A DNA stretch of 64,000 nt from Parelaphostrongylus tenuis (taxonomy: Eukaryota > Nematoda > Chromadorea > Rhabditida > Metastrongylidae), in contig JAHQIW010006969.1 of NCBI GenBank assembly GCA_019055375.1, forward strand, positions 1 through 64,000, given 5' to 3'. The first letter of the stretch is position 1; each line of letters opens with the position of its first letter. The notes below the pieces were generated by a model, which saw only the letters and a list, made by a program, of their open reading frames with translations, made no database searches and was not told the DNA's origin. The translations under genes were made by a program, and so were the position numbers. This document shows, in pieces, positions 1 through 8,891 of this stretch.

Positions 1-3000
1 AAGAGTTGCCAATAACTGCAGTAAAATTGGGAAAGCTTCTACATAAACGAAGGTCCTGCTGAGCCTGCAAAACTTAATATTGATAGCACTCTGAAATGCT
101 GGACATAAAACTCAGCTGATCATCTGAAACAGAAGCGGAGACGATAAACGGCGCTCGTACCTGTTCAGCAAATGAGTGTCTAGCAGTACAATGACGAAGA
201 GCACATAATGCAGGCTCGGTCGCTTCTTCAACATCCGGAAATCGATTAATCGCTTCCACCAGAGACTCAACTCCACGATTAGAACAAAGCTATAAATCTT
301 CTCTTTACTCTGATCACCAACTAGCACAAAAAAAAAACTCTGTGATAAAAGGTAATTGTACCTTAAAAACAACGATTTGGTTCAAGGTAACCAAAAACTA
401 ATGTTTTTGACAGCAAAATGTCAACCTTTCAGTCAACTGACAAGAAAATCTCAACAAACTTACTGTCTGCTTATTTCGAACATTATTGCAAGTCAAATTA
501 CTTAGTATTCCACAAGCACACGATGTCTGGGCAGCATCAGCGACACGAATAATTTCAAGGAGTCTGACCACCTGAACCAATATAGAGACATAATAATAAT
601 AATAGCATAGATGAGACTATAACGAGAAAGACATAACAATATGACCATTCATTTATTTATTTTCACAATTTCCATCCGTCTCCTCGCGTTCATCGCTTGC
701 TTAGAGATTTCGTTTTCTTCCTGAACGTCGTAGATCAATGCTCGGGACAGATGGCCTAATTGGGGATAACTTAATAATCTTGGAAATAGCCAGCCTGCTT
801 CCAAAGAGCGTTTGATTGATCCGCAGAATGCTAGGGAAGGGGAGACCAAACCCGCATAGAAGAACACCAACTATTCGACTACATTACCCCCCTCCCTTCC
901 CCTCCAATCGTAATAGCAGCGCGATTAATTGAAGAAGAGAATTCAAAGTATTCACCAGAGGAGCCAAGTTATCTTCGTTTGTAGCGGCATCCGATAGATT
1001 TCGTAACGCCACAAGTATTGCTAACAACACTCGATCATCGGTGGTTGCGCACATTTCCTTGTACAAAGCCGGTAAACAACCTGACTATGAACGAGACAGT
1101 ATTGCGATGCATAAGTGAAGCATAGCTGTTGAAACTGTAACTCACCAAGGCTAATAAGAGCCGCTTTGTTCTGCTGACATACTGATAACGACCTGACACA
1201 ACGAATAACGGTATACATCAGTTTAGGAAAATCTGTATAGTGGTTAAGAATTTGAACCAGTGTTTGTGGCCCACCCAGAGATAAGAACACAATCTTTGAC
1301 TGTGGATCGTCTGAAAGTAGCATTCAAACACATGCGACTCGAAGCAATCCGGCGATAGAGATTAACTGGCTGACCACCGCGGACCCAAACTGAACGTGTC
1401 TAGGTGGCAAGGGCTCCAATCGCCACCATGAGAACGGCTTCACTCCCTCTCCACGACCTTGCGACTCTAACTTCAGCGTGTCAATTACTGCCTGTCTCAT
1501 TCCTCTCTGTCATTCGGCACCCGTCCATCGGGAAGGTTGCTGGTTTGATCCACTATACAACACTTCAGTGTAGTTTTTTTGATGTTACCTTTTCGATGTC
1601 AACTGGTATCGAAGTTCCTTTCAGTGAATATTACAGAAAAAACGCTCACTGTATAACATTTCACTGCTTTTGACAGGACATAGATCGTAGAGATAGAACG
1701 TAAATGTAGATATATTACGCTATTATGCTGTTATAAGTTGCGGATTTTTGAATACATGGTGATAAATATATTATTTACGGAGTTCTTCTTTTTTACCGCT
1801 TCTAGCGGTGTTATGATGTTACAAATAGATACCCACTGATGTAGAGCGATGTGCAAAACTTTCGCGTCAGGCGGGACTAGAACTCGCACCTCACTCTTTT
1901 CGGGAATGCGTGCTCTATCCGTTACACTACTGACGCCCATCTTACACATCGCTCTACATCAGTGGGTATCTATTTGTAACATCATAGCACTGCTAGAAGC
2001 GGTTAAATAAAAAGAACTTCGTTTGATCTTCAATACCCAATATCTGTGAGCGTGACTGGGTTCAATGTCGAGATCGACTACCCGGGCCAGGCCGTTGACG
2101 GCTGGCAGCTGACAGATAGGTGCGCTATAGCGTAGAAAGACCAATGTGTAAGATGGGCGTCAGTAGTGTAACGGTTAGAGCACGCATTCTCGGAAAGAGT
2201 GAGGTGCGGGTTTTAGTCCCGCCTGACGCGAAAGTTTTGCACATCGCTCTACATCAGTGGGTGTATATTTTTACATTCATCGTATTACGGTGATACTATC
2301 ATAAGATATGGTGTGATTTGGTGTGCCAGTGATTCAAGGATATTGCAGTGGAAACAAAAAGATAACAGCAAAAAAAACTGCAGTGAAGTGTTTTAATAGG
2401 GGAACGAACCAGGAACCCTTTTCGCTATGGAAGGGTGCCGAGTGGCAGAGAGAAGTGAGACAGCAGTGATTGCCACACTGAGGTTAAAGTCGCGGAGTCG
2501 TCCCTCATGTTGGTGAATGGACTCCTTGCCAATTAGATATGCCCAGTTTAAGTCCGCGAAGGTCAATCGGTTAAACAGTTTAAGAGTTGGTTCAAAGACT
2601 ATTTCTCGAATTTACTATCTCAAGCAGCTTACCTAAAAGAGAAAGTATAGACTGTCGGCGACGAGTGCAAGGAATTTCCAATTGCTTTTGAGAAGTAAAG
2701 GTGCAAGCGCTTCTATTGCTCCAAGTATACGAGCTTGAGCTTTTACAGTGTCCACATGCATTAGAAGATTACGAAGAGTAGTTACTGCATATTGAACAAC
2801 TGCCTGAAGAACAGGAAACCTTAATGCTGGAAAAGAATGAATGAATGAATGAATGAGGAAGAAAAGAATAGTGAAACAAACATCTAATGGACAGTACAGC
2901 ATTCGGATCAACTCTGCCACTCCACCAGAATCGAAAAATCTGCATTCGACCTTGAGGATATTCGGAAATATGGCTTAGTGCTCCGATAGCATCGCGTTTC

Positions 3001-5956
3001 ACATTTATATTGTCGCTTCTGCATATTGAGAAGATATGCTAACACATTTCAAATCACGAGAAAGCTAAAGCTTTCTCTCAAACTTCATAATATATCCAAA
3101 TCAGCACAATGTGAGATTTCTTTTTTCACACAGAGATCTAATGATCGACAGCGGCTATTGATAAGCTCTGATGTAATACTCACTTGCAAACTTTAATTAA
3201 GGCATCAATTAAAGCCGGATAGGATACAATGCTACGATCTTCTTTAGAAATGAGATATACACGTTGCACCGCTCGTGCCACTACTGCCTGGAAGAAAACC
3301 AGGGATATAATAGCATAAAATGTAAGAAATCTGAGTTTAACTAACCTCGTCACGATCAGAAATTAGGTCGATGAGATCAGGAACAGGAAGAGCACTAATG
3401 TCGGAAGTCCCTTCGAATGACAGAAGGTCAACTACTGCCGTCTTCAATAAACGAGTTGGAACGGCCATCTATAATCGTGGTAAGTGAAGAAAAACCAAAT
3501 ACATCTGGAAAAATCATTCGGGAAACATATCTAAGAATGACCTGTTCCACAATAGTGCTACGAGACGTTATACTAGAAGATGGTCCGGCTTCAGTTTCAG
3601 GAAACATAGCCGCACGTATGCGAGAGGAACGGCTTGCCGTATACATCATTTCCGCGTCTATAAATACTATCTATGAGGCTCGCCAATTTGCTGATCTCAT
3701 TTATGCTGGTTAAAATGATCAAAATACTATACCGTTTGCTTTGAGTGTTTTCTCTTAACCACGCTCAGAATTGAATATGCCTCATGATTATTGTTTGAGC
3801 TAGCATGTCATGTGGTCGGTCTGCTATGGGCTCTTGTACAGCCCGATAAACGTGTTTCGGCCTTACAGCCTCATCAATCAGGCAGGCCCTTCGTCTTTAG
3901 CTAATTTTCTTGAGGGGGGAGAGGGAACACAAACGACACAATATTTCAAAAATAGCAACCAAGAGCGATTGAACGTCAAACGATGCCGATCTAGTTGTTT
4001 ATGTCACTTAACGGCAATTGTGTAACTCGCTAGCCGCCGCCAATTCTTTATAGAGAACATAGAAGTCCCTGTAAGGATCGGTTAAAGACGAAAGGCCTGC
4101 CCAACTGACGAGGCTGAAAGATCGAAACACGTTTATCGGGCTGTACAAGAGCCCACAAAAGACCACATGACATGCTGGCTCAAATAACTATTATTAGATC
4201 AGTATATTCTTAAGACTTATAACTGTCGAAATTATTATAATTTAATTCATTTATTTAGTTTTATTTAATTTAATTTATTTTTTAATTCTATTTATTAATT
4301 GTGGTTAGAGCACGCGTCCCCGGATAGGATGAAAAGCGGGTTCGATTCCTGCCTGAGGCCGTGTTTTTGCTCACCACTCAATTCTCTAACTTATAACTGT
4401 AACGTAACTTTGATGACAACACCACCTTTCCATACACCAAACTTCTTTCTTAAGTCATTTTAAAACGCTCTATCGTAAAGCAGTGAGCTCGAACCTCACA
4501 GTGAAACACAATAATCCTGCCAATGAACAAACTCATGTAGCTCTATAACTACATCAAGTGGTTTGAATGGCCGTTGTAAAGGATATGCTCAACTAGTGTG
4601 AAAATAATTCCCACGGTCAACCACCGGTTAACCTCAGCATTGAGCAAGTAATTTGGTATTTCTTTATGAGCGGACATGAGCTTGTTGACAATGCAATTCA
4701 TTCAGTACACTACAGACCAGGATAACGCCTGACGTCTCAACGATCGAAATTTCTTTAGAGACTAGTAGACTCAGATTGACATGCAATTTACCCAGCCAAA
4801 GACCTTCATAACCAATTAGCCAAACTGAATTTTTGATTATCGAAAGTGCCTGACTGAGTAGATCGGATGTCAGATTGCTTTCTTCAGGTGAGAAGAAGGT
4901 GAAACCGCTGAAACATCAGCCATAAGTGATATATTTTTCTTCAATAACTTTCTCTGATCCGTCTGCTGACTTTCTCACTGTACGTGTCTAAGTACTTCTA
5001 AGATTTGATTTGTTTCAACTCCTCTCGAACTCCGTTAGTAACTATTGAGATTGCTTCATTGCGATCTCAAGGATAGCCTGACTATGGCATTTTATACGGT
5101 TATTCGTTGTTGACCTTCAAAGACTGTTGAGGGATGGAGATCAGCCAGGCACAGCGCCTCGACGAGCATAACAACCACTCGGCTATGCCCAGTTCTTCCT
5201 TCCCTCCTTCACTGTAATGTATTACACCGAATAAATTAATTCGCTGACTAGTTAATTTCTGCGGACCCACGCTAAGTATGCCTGCTAGCGTGGGAATGCC
5301 TTCAACTTCTCTGCCCCTGTGTCACCGACTACACTACTACTTTTCGCTGCAGAATCGCGCGCGAATCAGTTCAAACTTAGCAGCGGTCTTTCAACGAAAA
5401 GTTGTACCGTAGTCGGCGACTAGTCGGGGCAGGAGAGGTGGAGTCATTCTCGTATTGGTGGCCGCACCCAGTTAGGGTCCGCGGAAGTCAACCGATCAAA
5501 ACTTCGCGTCCGTTGATGAAAAAACACTCCGGAAACTGTTCGATACAGATGACACCCGTAAGAGAATTGAGTGGCGAGCAAAAACACGACCTCAGGCGGG
5601 AATTGAACCCACGTTTCATCCTATCCGGGACGTTTTTGCTCGCCACTCAATTCTCTTACGAATATAGAAAACATCATAACACTGCAAAATGCACTGAAAA
5701 ACTATCAATTTCGAGTATTAGTTAACAGATGATACCATTATCATAAGAAAACCAGTGAAGAATACATGTATTGTAGTTCCATCTTAACTAGTTCGCCATT
5801 TTTGTAGTAAAAAAAGAGATCAAAAAGGATGTAAAGATGTGAGTTACCTTGGTAGGCACGGTAAAGATCATTTATGAAATCAGAACCATTGTTGATGCCT
5901 GAACCCATGTTCATCGACTGCATCTGATTGGCAGCCACTAGAACGTCACCTCGCAT
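1..5956 (-). CDS. beta-catenin / armadillo-family protein, 5' part, 11 exons (3' end off the window)
   Basis: Beta-catenins link cadherin to alpha-catenin at junctions and/or act with TCF in Wnt signalling. Exons on the minus strand, 5' to 3': 5956-5848, 3657-3542, 3468-3346, 3287-3184, 3018-2882, 2803-2633, 1310-1146, 1080-956, 571-464, 289-161, 64-1. Apart from the two frame breaks below, phases join across GT..AG introns. About 450 residues are visible. After a short N-terminus comes the RIRAAMFPET motif next to the alpha-catenin-binding helix, then armadillo repeats with family signatures such as LRNLSDAAT, GILSNLTCNN and ATEPALCALRHCTARH. The proposed start ATG at 5956 directly follows a TTCTTTAG acceptor, so it may be a trans-splice site or an internal exon. 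About 75 residues precede the repeats and no DSG-type GSK3 site is seen, which favours an HMP-2-like adhesion catenin over BAR-1; I infer this. One extra T near 2934-2938 and one T too few near 2635-2638 break the frame. Confidence 0.9.
1778..2016. mobile_element. MITE-like foldback element (family 2) with tRNA-like core
   Basis: The left arm (ACCGCTTCTAGCGGTG, then ATGATGTTACAAATAGATAC and the stretch ending in GATGTGCAAAAC) is repeated inverted on the right, ending in TAGAAGCGGTTAAAT. Arms are about 80 bases. They enclose a minus-strand tRNA-like sequence. The same arm sequences recur, more diverged, near 11.22-11.87, 42.2-42.65 and 63.3-63.75 kb. There is no transposase inside, so any mobility would be non-autonomous. 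Confidence 0.8.
1864..1936 (-). tRNA. tRNA-like sequence, family 2 (probably not a functional tRNA)
   Basis: 73 bases fold as a cloverleaf. The acceptor arms GCGTCAG / CTGACGC pair over 7 of 7 bases, with D-arm, anticodon arm and T-arm following. The anticodon-loop triplet reads GGA, but position 33 is not U, and GGA would imply serine although the long variable arm of tRNA-Ser is missing. I therefore read it as a tRNA-derived mobile-element core. Confidence 0.6.
2017..2275. mobile_element. second family-2 unit with internal spacer and tRNA-like core
   Basis: This starts with a spacer (CCCAATATCTGTGAGCGTGA, then TGGGTTCAATGTCGA) that recurs before tRNA-like cores at about 11.7, 12.0, 34.56, 42.4, 43.68, 46.97 and 63.5 kb. 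It ends with the family-2 arm GATGTAGAGCGATGTGCAAA in inverted orientation. Together with 1778-2016 it makes a tandem composite. Confidence 0.7.
2157..2229 (+). tRNA. tRNA-like sequence, family 2
   Basis: 73 bases. The acceptor arms GCGTCAG and CTGACGC pair perfectly. An A-box-like GTGTAACGGTTAGAG is present, but the B box is degraded (GGTTTTAGTCC). The anticodon stem CATTC/GAGTG pairs, with loop TCGGAAA. It is nearly the same sequence as the minus-strand copy at 1864-1936. Confidence 0.6.
3841..3883 (-). ncRNA. hammerhead ribozyme motif A (near-intact)
   Basis: On the minus strand: stem I 5' GCCTGA, core TTGATGA (consensus CUGANGA with C3 changed to U), stem II GGCTGTAAGGCC, then GAAAC, loop ACGU, and stem I 3' TCGGGC. 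Stem I pairs over all six positions including a U-G. The C3 change and the lost G in stem III suggest this copy is weak or inactive. Confidence 0.65.
4099..4141 (+). ncRNA. hammerhead ribozyme motif B (intact core)
   Basis: Stem I GCCCAA pairs with TCGGGC except for one A-C mismatch. The core CTGACGA is intact, followed by stem II GGCTGAAAGATC (weakened), GAAAC, ACGU loop, and predicted cleavage after the A at 4135. It is the inverted partner of motif A in the same element. Confidence 0.7.
4225..5557. other. rest of the first beta-catenin intron, repetitive and non-coding
   Basis: An AT-rich stretch at about 4230-4300 leads into a partial family-1 tRNA-like element (about 4300-4393: GTTAGAGCACGCGTCCCC through the arm ACCACTCAATTCTC). 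From 4400 to 5557 I see no coding frame. A short GC-richer repeat lies near 5140-5400. Confidence 0.5.
5558..5659. mobile_element. family-1 tRNA-MITE, nearly perfect palindrome with a deleted tRNA core
   Basis: The arms GTAAGAGAATTGAGTGGC.. and ..GCCACTCAATTCTCTTAC are exact inverted repeats of about 28 bases, directly bracketing a truncated minus-strand tRNA-like half (T-arm and part of the anticodon arm). It is the same family as the elements at 24.9 and 49 kb. Confidence 0.8.
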
Positions 5957-6760
5957 CTAAAGAACATAGAACGGAAACAATACAAAAGTATGGATCCACC
6001 AATCTATAGATGGATCCATAGATCCTTCTATAGAGAGGGTGGGATCGTTCACAAATCAGCGAAAGAATCCAAAAACGCTTGAAAAAAAAAAATCCACAAC
6101 GGTGAACCAAGTCGCCAGGAAATCTCTCAGAGTTACAGAGGCAACTTTTGTTAAGAAGAACCTATGTAATAAAATTGCGATAATATTGGCGATCTACCAA
6201 CAAGACAATCGTATAAAAATATTCGACAAGAAATGAGATCAAATTTATTAGTGATATATCCTACAATATATTAGTGATACACCGAAAACAAGTAGATGTA
6301 CATTCACATTTATAAAAATTCAAATACTTAGGCAGAAGTAGATACTTATAAGAACACTTAAACCAGTAATATTCCTGCCAATATCATAGAATTATTGCCA
6401 AATTCTACAAAAAGGAAAGACGGAGGAGGCGAAGGCAGTACAAGATCGGACCCTAAATGAAGGCGAAAGACCCAAGAGGACCCTTTCCATGATATCATCG
6501 CACACAAAACCAATACAATGTAGGACGATTTCAAAGGAAAACAGACACTTCTGAAACACTGTGAACTACCATAGAGAACTTTTCATAAAGGAAGAGAAGG
6601 AGCTGAACCAGCCACCACCTTCTTTACGACCACCAACAAAGTCGTTGGTGACCACGCATGACTTTGGATCCAGTGGTTCTAGATCGTCTAGGTAATCGGG
6701 TAGTTTCACAACCTGTAACGAAACTATCGCCTATACTGAATGGCTTCCAATTCTCATCCG
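5957..6760. other. region upstream of the first visible catenin exon
   Basis: This AT-rich stretch has no recognisable gene. A small GGATCCATAGAT-type direct/inverted repeat lies near 5990-6030. If 5956 is the true start, the promoter and any trans-splice outron would lie here; I see no clear TATA box or other decisive element. Confidence 0.3.
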
Positions 6761-7640
6761 CCATCCAACCCCCTTATTGGACAAGTTTCACACGGATGTT
6801 ACTAATCATTCGAAAGAGTAAAACCCTTTGGCTAGAGCCGTGCGCGGCCCGTTTTTTCAAGACACCTTCTTAATAACGCTGTAGCAGCCAGTACAACATT
6901 GTGTTTCAGGCGACCACGCATTTTTTTTTAAATCTTGCTTGTATTTCGCTGACCAAAACTCCTTCGTTAGACTGCTAGCACTGCTTCGATAGCACAACTC
7001 CCGAAGAACTCAAAAATGTTTTGCTTTTTAGAGGAGCTCTTTTGATAGCGCTGTAGGAGAAAGAAAATATTTGAGTTTTACACCTCGACAGACAGACTCT
7101 TTCTTGAGACTACTGGGACCATTCGATAGCGCGAGTTCAAGGACCTCAACACTGTGCCTAGTTCTTGAAAGATCCGTTCCTCTGCAGTGGTAGCAGAGAA
7201 AATAAGACTGATTCATGTACACACCATGTGTTCTTTGGCCACTTCACGGGACGCTGGGTGAGGTGGTAAGGAGGCTGGCGCGATGATCGATCAATTCTCC
7301 CACATGAATGTGCGATATTTGTTATTCAATTAGGAATTTCTTCTCCGTTTTGAAAGGAACTCCAGATTAAACGTCTGATTCTGAGACTATGATATTTTCT
7401 GTACACGTTCATGTGATTTCTGTGTTTCCAGAGAAGTAATAGTTGAATTACGTAACCGACATGAAACCTAATTTTGTTCCAAATTTTACAGCGTTATGAA
7501 AGGCTTCTATGAAAAGCCGACCAGTAGTGCTTTAGGCAGACATTTGAGCTTTTGAATAACCACGAACGTTTTTGTGAAATGTTCTTGTCGAGCGAATGGG
7601 AACGAATACTCATTTGTTCCCGTATAACGGAAAAAAAACT
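6760..7640. mobile_element. large foldback element (CATTCGAAAG family)
   Basis: The left arm contains ATCATTCGAAAG, GGCTAGAGCCGTGC and TTTTTTCAAGACACCTTCTT. The right arm (about 7490-7640) has the reverse of these: AGCGTTATGAAAGGCTTCT, GCTTTTGAATAACCACGAAC, CATTTGTTCCCGTATAA. It is about 0.9 kb with no protein. Other copies or arms lie at 13.36, 17.2, 27.6-29.05, 29.77, 34.9, 44.18, 45.8, 57.2 and 59.3-60.1 kb. Confidence 0.65.
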
Positions 7641-7699
7641 ACGGTTCCTTTATAATTATTGCATTTTAGCAGCCGTATGATGTAACGAACATGAACATA

Positions 7700-8160
7700 A
7701 TGGTACTGAGCGGTAAGTAAGACGTCTGACATCAGGCGGAAGTTGAACACGAGTTCACCTATACCGATGGCGCGCTCTACACCTCACCACCGATGCCACC
7801 GCTCTGCTACTACTTCTTCATCGATATATCCCATCGTAGCTGTCAGTGAACATCCTTTAACGAGTTCGATCCACTGAGCCTTATACTATACTTCTCAATC
7901 AGCTATCAACATTCTTGGATACTTGGACAGCCTTCTTCACTGGTAGTGTGAACGCGATGTCCAAATTATTGGGTTTGATGCCTTTATGGATTTATTAGAG
8001 CAAACCCGTCGAACGTTGGTTGCTGACAGCTACGATAGTTCCTATTGAAGAATGAAAGGTAGCAGAACGGTGACATCGGTGACGCAGTAGAAACAACAGA
8101 TAAGGGTAAGACGCGAGTTCAACTCCCGCCTGATGTCAAAATTTTTGCATACCACTCAGT
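7700..8160. mobile_element. inverted pair of degenerate tRNA-like elements
   Basis: A minus-strand tRNA-like sequence (about 7729-7800, ACATCAGGCGGAAGTTGAAC) and a plus-strand one (about 8075-8138, ending AACTCCCGCCTGATGTC) face each other. Their acceptor-side sequences have co-changed from TCAGGC..GCCTGA to a GACATC variant. Confidence 0.55.
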
Positions 8161-8249
8161 ACTCTTGGATTTGTAATCGTCTACACTGCTGGACGAGGAC
8201 GAAACAAACTGAACTACCTAACTAACTCATTAACCCCATGATGCTGAGG

Positions 8250-8740
8250 GATGCGCAAAACTCTGACGTCAGGCGAAACTCGAACCCGCTTTTCACTCTT
8301 TTCGAAGGCGCGTGCTTGACTAACTGCATTATAGACACCTGTTCTGACATCACTCTTTCACACTTAGTTCATTAACCGCAAAGAATTTTTTTCAAAAATA
8401 AAAGCTATTGTACAACAAACCTTCTTCTCCCGTTCGCTAGCATACATCTTGAAATGTTCATCGACACCATCGACTTTGACTATCTGAGTCACCATTTCAC
8501 ACCCACAATCGAAAAGCAAGTCAGTTATGTCCTGAAGTACTATGATGCCTCTTTAGTAATCAACAGGAGCTCTCTTTCTTTCTTTGAGCAGCTTTTTTTG
8601 CAGCGGCCTGGTTTCGGAATCATATCGAATAGTGTCGAATGATAAGCAAAACTTCGGCCTTTGGCCGCAGTTGAACCCGCGTCTCATTCTTCCGAAGGTG
8701 CGAAGCTAACCACTCCACTACCGGAGCTCCTCTCTATCAC
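8250..8740. repeat. two further tRNA-like half elements (minus strand)
   Basis: Copies at about 8255-8345 (GTCAGGCGAAACTCGAACCC) and about 8655-8730 (CGCAGTTGAACCCGCGTCTC) keep the B-box complement but have degraded 5' halves. Confidence 0.5.
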
Positions 8741-8891
8741 TGTTCCGTGCGATCTTGAAGTCATTCGCCGATCCTGCATAAGCACGTGCTCTCAAAAACG
8801 GTAAGAAGCGAGTTCAACTGTCGCCCGAGGCTTTATTAGTACTGATATGACTTTGAGAAGAGTATAGTAAGACGGTGGAAATCATACTGAC

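Larger units (their letters stand above)
1311..2632. other. beta-catenin intron filled with tRNA-carrying inverted-repeat elements
   Basis: This 1.3-kb intron of the catenin gene carries a tRNA-like foldback element (about 1780-2015) and a second related unit (about 2020-2270), both described separately. The remaining parts, 1311-1780 and 2280-2632, show no coding signal or recognisable element. Confidence 0.75.
3725..4222. mobile_element. foldback element with divergent hammerhead ribozymes in its arms (copy 1)
   Basis: A roughly 490-base element in the first beta-catenin intron (3658-5847). The inverted arms are about 150 bases each, pairing TCATGTGGTC...GCTCTTGTACAGCCCGATAA on the left with the complementary stretch on the right. 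The centre contains ACCAAGAGCGATTGA and a run near CGATGCCGATCTAG. The same centre recurs in reverse orientation in the copy at about 14080-14570. Each arm holds one hammerhead motif, both oriented outward. No protein is encoded, so it is non-autonomous. Confidence 0.8.

Noticed and set aside
2633..3018. Beta-catenin as a pseudogene
   Set aside because: All other exons are open, phases match and splice sites are intact. The two breaks are one-base run-length differences, better explained as sequence error until checked.
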